A stretch of 64,000 bases of DNA from Ferrigenium kumadai. GTDB taxonomy: Bacteria > Pseudomonadota > Gammaproteobacteria > Burkholderiales > Gallionellaceae. The translations under genes were made by a program, and so were the position numbers. The DNA lies in NCBI RefSeq assembly GCF_018324385.1, contig NZ_AP019536.1, positions 744,001-808,000 of the forward strand. The letters are read 5' to 3'. Below the pieces are notes generated by a model that saw only the letters and a list, made by a program, of their open reading frames with translations, made no database searches and was not told the DNA's origin. Positions 8,642 to 17,464 of the stretch are shown piece by piece. Positions within the stretch are counted from its first letter, which is position 1. Each line of letters starts with the position of its first letter.

Positions 8642-9355
8642 CTAAACATCTTTGGTGGCCACCCAGCCGCCGAACAGGAAGCTTTGGTAGAACCTAACCG
8701 GAGTGGCGAACCCCGCTTCGCGCAGCAGTTCAACCAATTCGCTCTCGGGGATAAAAGCCAGGTCTCTCTCGATGTGCGTGCGATCCTGGGACAATTCTTC
8801 TGCGGAAATCCCGTGGGCCGCATAAGACAATAGCCATGCATCGAATAACCGCTCAAATGCGTGCGAGCCTTTGTCACCGTATAGATCGGCAAGAACAAAC
8901 ACCCCGCCCGGCTTCAGGCTCTCCGCTATCGAACGGAAATAGGCGAGCTTCTCTTCTCGACCCTTGATGAAATGGGAAACGAAAACAGAGGACGCAGCAT
9001 CGAACAGGGCCGGCGCTTGATACTCCTGCAACCGACCGTTAAAGAAACTGACCCGGTTGACCATTCCCACTTCGGCAGCCCAGCGCTGACAGGCGCCAAG
9101 CATGTCAGCCGAGACATCGACAGCGGCAAAGCGCCAGGATGCAAAGCGCTTGCCGAGGGTGATTATTTCAACCCCCGTGCCTGCCCCTGCGGACAGAAAT
9201 GCCGAATGCTCTGGCAGGTTTTGCAGCCACGGCACAATCATCTGGTGCAAGGCATCGTAGCCCGGACAGAATTGACGAATCTTGTGGTCGTATTTTGCCG
9301 CAAGGCTTTCGTCGAAGTGTGTTGACACATCAAATTGATCGGTATCTTTTGCCAT
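8642..9355 (-). CDS. Class I SAM-dependent methyltransferase
   Basis: A 237-residue protein with a Rossmann-type methyltransferase core. Motif I is FLSAGAGTGVEIITLG, motif II FAAVDVSADML, then an NGRLQEYQ acidic loop and GGVFVLADLYGDKG. The N-terminal segment HFDESLAAKYDHKIRQFCPGYDALHQMI resembles the start of CmoA-like and similar small-molecule methyltransferases, but the FxxxxxxYDxxI part alone does not identify the substrate. It is the first gene of the minus-strand group and stands back to back with the Lrp-type regulator at 9575, which could control it. Confidence 0.8.
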   Translation of the reverse strand: MAKDTDQFDVSTHFDESLAAKYDHKIRQFCPGYDALHQMIVPWLQNLPEHSAFLSAGAGTGVEIITLGKRFASWRFAAVDVSADMLGACQRWAAEVGMVNRVSFFNGRLQEYQAPALFDAASSVFVSHFIKGREEKLAYFRSIAESLKPGGVFVLADLYGDKGSHAFERLFDAWLLSYAAHGISAEELSQDRTHIERDLAFIPESELVELLREAGFATPVRFYQSFLFGGWVATKDV

Positions 9356-9574
9356 GGCTATTTAACTTTCAAATTGAGGAACAAGCAGACATCGGTCTGT
9401 GCTGCTCAAACGCATTAGCGCGCTTTGCGATTTGGATGAGCGAAATGGTAGTCTGGGTGGGCGGGCATATTGTTGCGTTTTCTAGTGTGGAAACTGCGGT
9501 CGGCGCAATATTATTGCTCATAAATAATGTATATTAGCAGCATCAAAATTATGGCGTTGATTTAGAGGCGATTT

Positions 9575-10036
9575 ATGCAACTTGATCGTTACGATTTACA
9601 GATTTTGCGTGTATTGCAGGAAGATGGCCGCATCAGCAATCAGGATTTGGCTGATCGCATCAGTCTTTCTCCTTCTCCCTGCCTGCGCCGGTTACGCACC
9701 CTTGAGGAATCGGGTCTGATCGTTGGCTACCGCGCTATGCTCGATGCGAAAAAACTTGGATTGTCGTTGATGGCGCTGATCCTGATTTCGATGGACCAAC
9801 ATACGCCGGAGCGCCTTGCCAACTTCGAGGCGAAGATAATTGAAATCCCTGAGGTGCTGGAATGCCTGCTGATAACCGGGCAGGATGCGGATTACCAACT
9901 CAAGGTGGTAGTAAAGGACATGGATTCGTATCAGGATCTGCTACTCAACCATATCACCCGCATTAAAGGGGTGACTGGCGTGCACTCCAGTTTTGTATTA
10001 CGTCGGGCGGTAGACAAGACAGCGATGCCGATCTGA
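9575..10036 (+). CDS. Lrp/AsnC family transcriptional regulator
   Basis: The 153-residue length is normal for Lrp. The N-terminal winged helix-turn-helix reads LDRYDLQILRVLQEDGRISNQ followed by DLADRISLSPSPCLRRLRTLEESGLI. The C-terminal RAM/ligand domain carries VLECLLITGQDADYQLKVVVKDMDSY, matching the usual V.E.H.VTGDYDYLL pattern. The gene is divergent from the methyltransferase at 8642-9355, with 219 bp between the starts. Family members respond to amino acids. Which effector applies here is not visible. Confidence 0.93.
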   Translation: MQLDRYDLQILRVLQEDGRISNQDLADRISLSPSPCLRRLRTLEESGLIVGYRAMLDAKKLGLSLMALILISMDQHTPERLANFEAKIIEIPEVLECLLITGQDADYQLKVVVKDMDSYQDLLLNHITRIKGVTGVHSSFVLRRAVDKTAMPI

Positions 10037-10169
10037 GTAATTGGCTGCCGCTAGAATTAAAGGAGAATTAAAAAAGGAGGGGCGCAATATTTTCGGAGCC
10101 ATCATGCCGGACGCCCTCGCATTAAATTAGCCGACATGCCCCGGCACAATGGGCCGCGGCGAGCCAAAG

Positions 10170-10200
10170 AAAAAGGCAGGTCATCAGACCTGCCTTTTTG
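10170..10200. terminator. Bidirectional rho-independent terminator between lrp-type gene and pstB
   Basis: GGCAGGTC and GACCTGCC form an 8-bp perfect stem with the loop ATCA, flanked by A-run on the left and T-run on the right. It can therefore end transcripts from both sides: the Lrp-type gene on the plus strand and the pst operon on the minus strand. Confidence 0.85.
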
Positions 10201-10289
10201 TCGATAGCGCTACTTTTTGATTGCTACTGCTTAACCACGACGTCCAGTGATGTAGTGGCTCCGACTAACCTAAAGGTAAGTCTTCGCCG

Positions 10290-10330
10290 TTACATTACCG
10301 GTCGCTTAACCAAAGCGACCGGTAATGTAA
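10290..10330. repeat. 18-bp perfect inverted repeat overlapping the pstB stop
   Basis: The arms 10290-10307 and 10313-10330 (TTACATTACCGGTCGCTT and its complement) are perfect and separated by the five bases AACCA. The right arm encodes the last codons of PstB (ITGRF); the last two residues and stop cover the loop. No T-run follows on either strand, so it is not a classical terminator; it may protect the mRNA 3' end from exonucleases. Confidence 0.8.
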
Positions 10331-11079
10331 TCTTCCGTTTCCTTGCGCTTGGGGTTGGTGAACACCGTGCTGGTGTCGCCGAATTCGATCAGGTCGCCCA
10401 GGTACATGTAGGCGGTGTAGTCGGAGACGCGCGCGGCCTGTTGCATGTTGTGGGTCACGATGACGATGGTGAAGTCTTCCTTCAGTTCGTCGATCAGCTT
10501 CTCGATGTGCGCGGTGGAGATCGGGTCGAGCGCGGAGGTCGGCTCGTCCAGCAGCAGCACCTGCGGCTTGACGGCGATGGCGCGGGCGATGCACAGGCGC
10601 TGCTGCTGGCCGCCGGAAAGGCCGGTGCCGCTCTGCTTGAGCTTGTCCTTCACTTCGGTCCACAGCGCGGCCTTCTTCAGCGCCCATTCGACGCGCTCGT
10701 CCATGTCATGCTTCTTCAGGTTCTCGTAGAGCTTCACGCCGAAGGCGATGTTGTCGTAGATCGACATCGGGAACGGGGTGGGCTTCTGGAACACCATGCC
10801 GATCTTGGCGCGCAGCATGTTCAGGTCCTGCTTGGCGTCGAGGATGTTGGCGCCGTCCAGGATGATCTGGCCGGTGGCCTTCTGCTTGGGATAGAGCTGG
10901 TACATGCGGTTGAAGGTGCGCAGCAGTGTGGACTTGCCGCAGCCGGACGGGCCGATGAAGGCGGTCACCATCTTTTCCGCGATGTTCAGGTTGATGTCCT
11001 TGAGCGCGCGGTAATTGCCGTAAAAGAAGTTCAGGTCCTTGACGACCACTTTGGGGTTGGTGATGTTTTCGGTGTTCAT
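10306..11079 (-). CDS. pstB: Phosphate ABC transporter ATP-binding protein PstB
   Basis: The 257 residues cover the full PstB length. Walker [10 protein letters not shown] is at 43-51, the phosphate-specific NRMYQLYP region follows, then [19 protein letters not shown], a PstB hallmark, the LSGGQQQR signature, and [12 protein letters not shown]. The protein energises high-affinity phosphate uptake by the PstCA channel and also takes part in PhoR/PhoU signalling. It is the last gene of pstSCAB, 12 bp after pstA. Its final codons lie in a long inverted repeat. Confidence 0.98.
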   Translation of the reverse strand: MNTENITNPKVVVKDLNFFYGNYRALKDINLNIAEKMVTAFIGPSGCGKSTLLRTFNRMYQLYPKQKATGQIILDGANILDAKQDLNMLRAKIGMVFQKPTPFPMSIYDNIAFGVKLYENLKKHDMDERVEWALKKAALWTEVKDKLKQSGTGLSGGQQQRLCIARAIAVKPQVLLLDEPTSALDPISTAHIEKLIDELKEDFTIVIVTHNMQQAARVSDYTAYMYLGDLIEFGDTSTVFTNPKRKETEDYITGRFG

Positions 11080-11091
11080 ATGCGGACCTTG

Positions 11092-11937
11092 TTAATGAGT
11101 AGTGGCGCTTTGGCGGAACAGTACACGAGCCAGGATGTTGAGCGTCAGCACGCTCAGCGTGATCAGCAGCGCACCCGCCCAGGCGAGTTGCTGCCAGTCT
11201 TCATAGGGGCTCATGGCGAACTGGAAGATCACCACCGGCAGGTTCGCCATCGGCTTGTCCATGTCGCTGTTCCAGAACTGGTTGTTCAGCGCGGTGAACA
11301 GCAGCGGGGCGGTTTCGCCGCTGATGCGGGCGATGGCCAGCATCACGCCGGTGATGATCCCGGCGCGGGCTGCGCGCAGGGTGACGAAGTTGACGATCTT
11401 CCACTGCGGCGCGCCGAGCGCGGCGGCCGCCTCGCGCAGTGTGTTCGGGATCAGGCGCAGCATGTTCTCGGTGGTGCGGATCACGATGGGGATCACGATG
11501 ATGGACAGCGCGATGGCGCCCGCCCAGCCGGAGAAATGCTTGACGTGGACGACGTAGACCTCATACACGAACAGGCCGATGACGATGGAGGGCGCGGACA
11601 GCAGCACGTCGTTGATGAAGCGCGTGACGGGCGCCAGCCAGCCGCGGTGGCCGAATTCAGCCAGGTAGGTGCCGGCCAGGATGCCGATGGGCGTGCCGAC
11701 CAGCGTGCCGACCAGTGTCATCATCAGCGTGCCGGCAATGGCGTTGAGCAGGCCGCCGGAGCTGCCGGGCGGCGGGGTCATTTGAGAAAACACGACAGGC
11801 CCCAGTGCAGTCAGGCCGTGCTCAAACAGCGTCCAGAGTATCCAGATCAGCCAGAACAGGCCGAATGCCATGGCCAGCATGGAGACCAGCAGGCCGGTGG
11901 CGTTGACGATGCGGCGGCGGGTATAGAGGTTCAGCAT
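11092..11937 (-). CDS. pstA: Phosphate ABC transporter permease PstA
   Basis: 281 residues with six predicted membrane segments, the first at about 12-38. The permease EAA-type loop [15 protein letters not shown] is followed by [23 protein letters not shown], which is the strongly conserved PstA signature. The N-terminal [26 protein letters not shown] stretch is also typical. It pairs with PstC to form the phosphate channel in the inner membrane. It sits 5 bp after pstC and 12 bp before pstB. Confidence 0.97.
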   Translation of the reverse strand: MLNLYTRRRIVNATGLLVSMLAMAFGLFWLIWILWTLFEHGLTALGPVVFSQMTPPPGSSGGLLNAIAGTLMMTLVGTLVGTPIGILAGTYLAEFGHRGWLAPVTRFINDVLLSAPSIVIGLFVYEVYVVHVKHFSGWAGAIALSIIVIPIVIRTTENMLRLIPNTLREAAAALGAPQWKIVNFVTLRAARAGIITGVMLAIARISGETAPLLFTALNNQFWNSDMDKPMANLPVVIFQFAMSPYEDWQQLAWAGALLITLSVLTLNILARVLFRQSATTH

Positions 11938-11942
11938 GATGG

Positions 11943-12902
11943 TTACGAAGGCTGTCCCTCGCGTTTGCCCAGCTTGAAAAGCATGTAGCGCGCGAGCGAC
12001 AAGACCACAAAGGTGATGAAGAACAGGATCAGGCCGAGCTCGATCAGGGACGAGGTGTAGAGCTCGCCGACCGCTTCGGTGAATTCATTGGCCAGCGACG
12101 AGGAGATGCTGTTGCCAGGCATCAGCAGCGACTGGCTCAATTCATGCGCGTTGCCGATGACGAAAGTGACCGCCATGGTCTCGCCCAGCGCGCGACCGAG
12201 TCCCAGCATGATGCCGCCCACCACGCCGATGCGGGTATAGGGCAGCACGACTTTCCATACCACCTCCCAGGTGGTCGCGCCCAGGCCGTAGGCGGACTCC
12301 TTCAGCAGGGCGGGCACGACTTCGAACACGTCGCGCATCACCGAGGCGATGAACGGGATCACCATGATGGCGAGGATGATACCGGCAGTCAGCACGCTGA
12401 TGCCCATCGGAGGGCCGATGAAGAATGGGCCGAGATAGGGCATCGCGCCGATGTTGTCGCTGAGCCAGGGCTCGATATGGTCGGCAAACAGCGGGGCGAA
12501 CACGAACAACCCCCACATGCCGTAGATGATGCTGGGGATGCCCGCCAGCAACTCGATGGCGATGCCGAGCGGGCGGCGCAGGATGCGCGGCGACAGCTCA
12601 GTCAGGAAGATCGCGATGCCGAAACTGACCGGAATGGCGATCAGCAGGGCGATGCCGGAGGTGGCCAGCGTGCCGACGATGGGCACGAGCGCACCGTATT
12701 CATCAGTGACCGGGTTCCACTCGGCACTGGTGAGGAAATTGAAGCCAAACGCATGGATGGCGGGCATACTGCCGATCACCAGGGAGCCGAGAATGGCTGC
12801 CAGCAGGGCGAGCACCCCGAAGGCGGACAGCCGCGTCACGCCGCGGAACAGCATATCCAGCCAGATTTGGCGCTTGAGATGCGCATCGCGCAAGATAGAC
12901 AT
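11943..12902 (-). CDS. pstC: Phosphate ABC transporter permease PstC
   Basis: 319 residues, six to seven membrane segments. The coupling loop [19 protein letters not shown] and the following [18 protein letters not shown] are diagnostic for Pst[37 protein letters not shown] in the N-terminal half is the conserved region seen across PstC proteins. It heterodimerises with PstA. It starts 97 bp after pstS; the gap contains a GC-rich hairpin. Confidence 0.97.
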   Translation of the reverse strand: MSILRDAHLKRQIWLDMLFRGVTRLSAFGVLALLAAILGSLVIGSMPAIHAFGFNFLTSAEWNPVTDEYGALVPIVGTLATSGIALLIAIPVSFGIAIFLTELSPRILRRPLGIAIELLAGIPSIIYGMWGLFVFAPLFADHIEPWLSDNIGAMPYLGPFFIGPPMGISVLTAGIILAIMVIPFIASVMRDVFEVVPALLKESAYGLGATTWEVVWKVVLPYTRIGVVGGIMLGLGRALGETMAVTFVIGNAHELSQSLLMPGNSISSSLANEFTEAVGELYTSSLIELGLILFFITFVVLSLARYMLFKLGKREGQPS

Positions 12903-12929
12903 AGTTATTTATTGGTGTGTTGTTAATCG

Positions 12930-12952
12930 AAAGGGGGCATTGCGCCCCCTTT
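12930..12952. promoter_or_regulatory. Intercistronic hairpin between pstS and pstC
   Basis: AAAGGGGGC and GCCCCCTTT form a 9-bp perfect stem with the five-base loop ATTGC. No T-run follows on the minus strand, so it is more likely an attenuator or mRNA-stabilising hairpin that lets pstS be made in excess over the membrane subunits than a full stop. Confidence 0.6.
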
Positions 12953-12999
12953 GAATTATATCGTGTATATGTGCTTAGTTCAGCACGTTCAAACGATGG

Positions 13000-14049
13000 T
13001 TACTTCCAGAGCGCTGCGCCCTTGGCATCCTTGACTTGTGCCTTCCATGCGCCGCGGATCATCTTGGTGACGTTCTCCGGCAGCGGAACGTAGTCCAGGT
13101 CGGAGGCCATCTTGTCGCCGTTGGTGAAAGCCCAGTCGAAGAACTTCAGCACTTCCTTGCCGTTCGCCGCATTTTCCTGGGTCTTGTGGATCAGGATGAA
13201 GGTGGCGCCGGTGATGGGCCAGCTGTCCTTGCCCGGCTCGTTGGTCAGGATTTCGTAGAAACCCTTGTCAGCGTCCCATTTTGCATTGGCGGCTGCAGCC
13301 TTGAAGCTGACGTCGCTAGGCGCAACGAACTGGCCTTCGCGGTTCTTCAGTTGCACGTAGTTCATCTTGTTCTGCAGGGCGTAGGCGTATTCCACGTAAC
13401 CGATGGAGCCCTTGATGCGCTGCACGTAGGAAGCCACGCCTTCGTTGCCCTTGCCGCCGGTGCCGGTTGGCCATGCCACGGCCTTGTCGGCGCCCACGCT
13501 ACGCTTCCACTCCAGGCTGACTTGAGCGAGGTAGGTGGTGAAGATGAAGGAGGTGCCGGAGCCGTCGGCGCGGTGCACCACGGTGATGGCCTGATCGGGC
13601 AGGCTGACGCCCTTGTTGTCGGCGGCAATTTGCGGGTCGTTCCACTTCTTGATCTTGCCCAGATAGATGTCAGCCAGCGCTGCGCTGCTCAGCTTCAATT
13701 GACCTGCAGCGACACCTTCCACGTTGATCACCGGCACCACGCCGCCGACTACGGTCGGGAATTGTGTCAAACCGGCAAGGCCCAGCTCATTCGGATTCAG
13801 GGGAGCGTCGGTTGCACCGAAGTCCACGGTCTTGGCCTGGATCTGCTTGATGCCGCCGCCGGAACCGATGGACTGGTAATTCATGCCCGCGCCGGTCTGC
13901 GCCTTGTAGGCTTCAGCCCACTTTGCATAGATCGGGTAGGGGAAGGTCGCGCCCGCACCGGTGATGTCGGTGGCCTGGCTGACGCCGGCAAAGGCCATTG
14001 CGGAAGCGGCGGCGATGCCGAGGACGAGTTGCTTGAGCTTGCTGTTCAT
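13000..14049 (-). CDS. pstS: Phosphate-binding periplasmic protein PstS
   Basis: 349 residues with a signal peptide cleaved after ASAMAFAGVSQA (around residue 26). The mature start ITGAGATFPYPIYAKWAEAY is the canonical PstS N-terminus, and YQSIGSGGGIKQI and VDFGATDAPL, which contribute to phosphate binding, follow, as does VHRADGSGTSFIFT. It delivers phosphate to PstCA. It heads the pstSCAB operon; the 95 bp before it contains only a half-match to a Pho box, so PhoB control is likely by analogy but not proved here. Confidence 0.98.
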   Translation of the reverse strand: MNSKLKQLVLGIAAASAMAFAGVSQATDITGAGATFPYPIYAKWAEAYKAQTGAGMNYQSIGSGGGIKQIQAKTVDFGATDAPLNPNELGLAGLTQFPTVVGGVVPVINVEGVAAGQLKLSSAALADIYLGKIKKWNDPQIAADNKGVSLPDQAITVVHRADGSGTSFIFTTYLAQVSLEWKRSVGADKAVAWPTGTGGKGNEGVASYVQRIKGSIGYVEYAYALQNKMNYVQLKNREGQFVAPSDVSFKAAAANAKWDADKGFYEILTNEPGKDSWPITGATFILIHKTQENAANGKEVLKFFDWAFTNGDKMASDLDYVPLPENVTKMIRGAWKAQVKDAKGAALWK

Positions 14050-14144
14050 GGTCTCTCCGTTTTATGAGGGGTTGCTTTGTATATAACGTTAATCAACTGC
14101 TCTTTGAGGCGGTGCTATGGTAGGTGTCTTGTGTGACAGGATTA

Positions 14145-14897
14145 TTACACTTTAAGGAAGTGTTTTGCATAACGGCTGCTCAGGCGCGACATCGGCAGCA
14201 GGATGAACAGGTCGGCGGTGTTGAACTCTGGATCCCACGCCGGTTCGCCGCAAATGTAGGCGCCGAGACGCAGGTAACCCTTGAGCAGCGGCGGGACCGG
14301 GGCATCGAGATACTGGTTCAGCGCTTCCAGCGGCAGCGGACAGCGCGGGAACACGCGGTATTCGGCCGGGGCGGCGTAGATGCGGTGCAGCTTGCGGTAG
14401 AGGCTGGCCGCAACGTGGCCGCCATCACCCATGCTGATGCTGGCGCAGCCGATCATGTATTCGTAGTGGCTTTGCTGCATGTATTGGGCGAGGCCACCCC
14501 ACAGTTGGGTGATGGTCGCGCCGTCGCGATGGTCCCAGTGCACGCAGGAGCGTCCCACTTCCACCATGCGCTCGCGAAGGTGCAGCAACCGGGTCATGTC
14601 GAATTCGGTCTGCGAATAATAGCCGCCGATCTTCTGCGCCTGGTCCGGCGACAGGATGCGGTAAGTGCCTACTACCTTGTTTTCATTGTTTTCGCGCACC
14701 AGCAGGTGCTCGCAGTATTTGTCGAAGATGTCGCGGTCGATGCCTTCATCCGCGCTGACCAGGTTGGCTCCCATTTCTTCGGCGAATACCTTGTAGCGCA
14801 GGCGCTGCGCTTCCATAACTTCCGCTTCGCTGCGTGCCAGGCTGGTGGTCAGGCGGCGTTGGGTGGCATGTTCTGCTTGTCGGTGGAGTTCCAGCAT
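14145..14897 (-). CDS. OlsB-like GNAT acyltransferase (ornithine N-acyltransferase type)
   Basis: 250 residues of the 'hemolysin-like' acyltransferase group to which OlsB belongs. Recognisable parts are EAQRLRYKVFAEEMGA, NKVVGTYRIL, and MVEVGRSCVHWDHRDGATITQLWGGLAQYM, where the acyl carrier/CoA site lies, then MIGCASISMGDG. OlsB transfers a 3-hydroxyacyl chain from acyl carrier protein to ornithine, giving lyso-ornithine lipid. The gene directly follows the acyltransferase at 14985-15827, which would supply OlsA, and precedes pstS. Ornithine lipids replace phospholipids during phosphate starvation in several bacteria, so the position fits. Related exosortase-associated acyltransferases remain possible. 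Confidence 0.75.
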   Translation of the reverse strand: MLELHRQAEHATQRRLTTSLARSEAEVMEAQRLRYKVFAEEMGANLVSADEGIDRDIFDKYCEHLLVRENNENKVVGTYRILSPDQAQKIGGYYSQTEFDMTRLLHLRERMVEVGRSCVHWDHRDGATITQLWGGLAQYMQQSHYEYMIGCASISMGDGGHVAASLYRKLHRIYAAPAEYRVFPRCPLPLEALNQYLDAPVPPLLKGYLRLGAYICGEPAWDPEFNTADLFILLPMSRLSSRYAKHFLKV

Positions 14898-14984
14898 TGC
14901 ATTTCTCCCGTTAATTGAGATGTAGGCAGCTTAGGGGATGGCTGTTGCAATGCGATGACGTGAATATGAAGGAAATGTGAAGGG

Positions 14985-15827
14985 TTACCTGGCCAGTTGG
15001 TTGATGACGGGGTCGAGCAGCAGAACATAGGCAGACTGCGTCGAGAGCAGCGGGATGGCGGCGGATGGCACGGGCTCGGGCTGAAGTCGCGGCGGGGAGG
15101 TTTGCAGGCTGTGCGCGATGGATTCCTGCGCCATTCTCGCCAGCATCCGGCGGTTGCCGTTGGCGGCGGGCAATGCCGGGGGGAACGCGACCGACACGTT
15201 GATTTGCCGGCAGCACAGGACGCGCAAGAGGGATAGTGCCAGTGATGTGTCGCCGGTGAATGCGGCGGCGGTGGCGGGCTTGCCCTCTGCATCCAGATAG
15301 CGCAGGGCGACGGGGCATAGCATCACCTCCGCATCGATCGCCGATTGCACCAGCGCCGAGTGGAAATGCCCCACCCGGCTGCCGTCCGTGGTGGTGCCTT
15401 CCGGAAACAGTCCGACGCAGGCTCCCTGCCGGAGCAGGGTCGCCGCGCTTTGGTTGACTTTGGCGGCGTCGCGGCGCAGCGTGCGCTCGACGAAGATCGT
15501 TCCGCTACGTTTGCACAGCCAGCCGATGAGCGGCCAGCCGCGCACTTCCGCCTTGGCGATGAAGTGCGCAGGCTGGATCGTGTTCAGCACGAAGATATCC
15601 AGCCAGGAGACGTGATTGGCGACCATCAGGCAGCCGCTCGGCTGCAGGTGACAGTCGGCTCCGATCCGGATGTTGAGGATGCCCAGCAACTGCTTGCTCC
15701 ATTTCCTGAGCATGCGCAGCTGCCTTGCGCGGTCGAGGTGCGGGTAACAGAGCGCCAGCAGCGCGCCATATATAAGGTGCAGGGCGACGCGGCAACCCCG
15801 GATCACGGCCATCGGGTAGATGTTCAT
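14985..15827 (-). CDS. PlsC/OlsA-like 1-acyl-glycerol-3-phosphate-type acyltransferase
   Basis: 280 residues. The catalytic NHxxxxD motif is NHVSWLD (near residues 71-77), the substrate motif FPEGTTTDG is near 141-149, and [12 protein letters not shown] lies between them. A hydrophobic N-terminus (about 10-30) anchors the protein to the inner membrane. The family includes PlsC (phosphatidic acid synthesis) and OlsA (O-acylation of lyso-ornithine lipid). Pairing with an OlsB-like gene 87 bp downstream argues for OlsA. Its ATG overlaps the chemoreceptor stop by 4 bp, so the two are translationally coupled. Confidence 0.82.
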   Translation of the reverse strand: MNIYPMAVIRGCRVALHLIYGALLALCYPHLDRARQLRMLRKWSKQLLGILNIRIGADCHLQPSGCLMVANHVSWLDIFVLNTIQPAHFIAKAEVRGWPLIGWLCKRSGTIFVERTLRRDAAKVNQSAATLLRQGACVGLFPEGTTTDGSRVGHFHSALVQSAIDAEVMLCPVALRYLDAEGKPATAAAFTGDTSLALSLLRVLCCRQINVSVAFPPALPAANGNRRMLARMAQESIAHSLQTSPPRLQPEPVPSAAIPLLSTQSAYVLLLDPVINQLAR

Positions 15828-17422
15828 GCGGCCGGCTTGAAGGCGGAGAGGCGGAACTGTGAAACCATGCGCTGCAGAACCTCTGAGGTCTGGGCCAGTA
15901 CTGCCATTTCGTTGCGCGTGGTCTCGATCTCCCTTGTGGTGGAGGTGGTGATGTGCGTCACGTCTGCGATATGTGTGGCGATCTGTCGGCCTTCCTGCGA
16001 TTGCGTCTCGGTGGCCAATGCGATCTGCTGCATCATGTCCGCGACGATTTGTATGGAAGCATCGACCTCGGCCAGCACATTGCTGATCCGTTCGCCGTGT
16101 TCAACGCCGGTGCGGACGCTGCTGCGCGTCGCGTCCATGGCTGAAATTGCCTCGCGGGCCGATCCCTGGACCTCGTTCAGCAAGTCGGAGATGTCCCGGG
16201 CGGAAGCGGAGGTGCGCTCCGACAGCAAGCGCACTTCGTCGGCTACGACGGCGAAGCCGCGGCCCTGATCTCCCGCGCGGGCGGCCTCGATGGCGGCATT
16301 CAGCGCCAGCAGGTTGGTTTGTTCGGCGATGCCCCTGATGATGTTGCTGATGCTGCCGATGCGCTGGAGCGTAAGGTCGAACTCACGCATGGTCTGCGAC
16401 GAGGATTCCACAGTGGTATCCAGCTGTTGCAGGATGGCCGAAGTCTCCTGGCCGACGATGCTGACCTCGTTGATCTTGGCGCCGGTGGTCTTGGCGGTGC
16501 CTGCGGCATGGGTTGCGTTGCCGGCGATCTCTGTGATGGTATGGCCCATTTTTTCGATGGCCGACATCACGTTGAAGATCTTTTCCGACTGCGCCTGTGC
16601 ATTGCTGCTGACGCTCTGCGTCATCGCATTGACCTTGTGGGCGGTGGTCTTCGACTGGTCGGCCGAGCTGTTCACGTCATGCAGGACGGATTCGATGCGG
16701 CCGATGAATTCGTTGATCGTCCGGACCATAACGCCGATCTCGTCCGCCGGGCCTTGCGGCAGGCGGTGGCTCAGGTCGCCCGCGCTGAGATGGGAGATGA
16801 CGTTGATGATTCCGTCTATGCGTCTTTTCAGCCGGCCGTTGAACACGGACTGGAAGGCGACCACGACCAGCGCCGCGGCGACCAGTGGCAGGACGATGAT
16901 CCACAGGATATTGCCGACCGCGCGGCTGATGTTATCCCGTGCCAGCGTTTCGCCATCGCGGTTGAGCGCAATCAGCTGGTCGATGTTCGTGATCATCGGT
17001 TCCAGTTTCATCTGATAGAGGGCGTCCGGGATCTGCAGCGCGTCATTCGGGCTGGTGCTGGCGATCTTGATGGCGCCGTTGAAGCCTTTTATGTAATCGT
17101 TCCATGCTTCGGCGATCTGCTTCAGTTGCTTGCTGTCGATCTCGGCCGGTGCGACGGCTGCTGCGCCCTGGTGCAGGGACTGGATGTTTTTGTCGGCAGA
17201 AGCAAGCCTGGCTTCGGTTTCCGCCAGGATGGGATCCGAGCGGGAGGCCGATAGCGCGATGCTCTTGATCTGTGCCAGATTGCCGGCGAAAGTCTGCCGG
17301 GACTGGTACTGGCTGAATTCGCTGCGCAGCGTGCCGAGTTGGACGATGCTGAAGACGATGACCCCAAGCATGCTCAGGGCGGTAATCGCGGCGATCAGGC
17401 GTAGTTGTGCTTGCAATGACAT
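15824..17422 (-). CDS. Methyl-accepting chemotaxis protein
   Basis: 532 residues. Membrane segment one is at about 7-30, a ~140-residue helical periplasmic sensor follows, then segment two near 170-195, HAMP, and a long cytoplasmic coiled coil. The hairpin tip [18 protein letters not shown] with [14 protein letters not shown] is the invariant CheA/CheW binding region. The sensor has no cache-type motif and looks like a four-helix bundle. It lies 42 bp after the EAL-GGDEF gene and overlaps the OlsA-like gene, an unusual operon partner. The ligand is unknown; a phosphate or envelope signal is only an inference from context. Confidence 0.95.
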   Translation of the reverse strand: MSLQAQLRLIAAITALSMLGVIVFSIVQLGTLRSEFSQYQSRQTFAGNLAQIKSIALSASRSDPILAETEARLASADKNIQSLHQGAAAVAPAEIDSKQLKQIAEAWNDYIKGFNGAIKIASTSPNDALQIPDALYQMKLEPMITNIDQLIALNRDGETLARDNISRAVGNILWIIVLPLVAAALVVVAFQSVFNGRLKRRIDGIINVISHLSAGDLSHRLPQGPADEIGVMVRTINEFIGRIESVLHDVNSSADQSKTTAHKVNAMTQSVSSNAQAQSEKIFNVMSAIEKMGHTITEIAGNATHAAGTAKTTGAKINEVSIVGQETSAILQQLDTTVESSSQTMREFDLTLQRIGSISNIIRGIAEQTNLLALNAAIEAARAGDQGRGFAVVADEVRLLSERTSASARDISDLLNEVQGSAREAISAMDATRSSVRTGVEHGERISNVLAEVDASIQIVADMMQQIALATETQSQEGRQIATHIADVTHITTSTTREIETTRNEMAVLAQTSEVLQRMVSQFRLSAFKPAA

Positions 17423-17464
17423 TTTTGTTTCCTTGGCCTGTTATGTTGGGGTGTTTGCCAGGGG

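Noticed and set aside
10053..10135. Small gene after the Lrp-type regulator (AAAAAAGGAGG followed by a short ATG frame)
   Set aside because: The ribosome-site-like sequence is followed only by an eight-codon frame more than 20 bases away; no support.
14050..14145. Pho box upstream of pstS
   Set aside because: Minus strand shows CTGTCAC at about 14133-14139 but the second repeat at the required 11-bp distance is absent, and it is ~50 bp from the nearest TATATA. Only a half-site.
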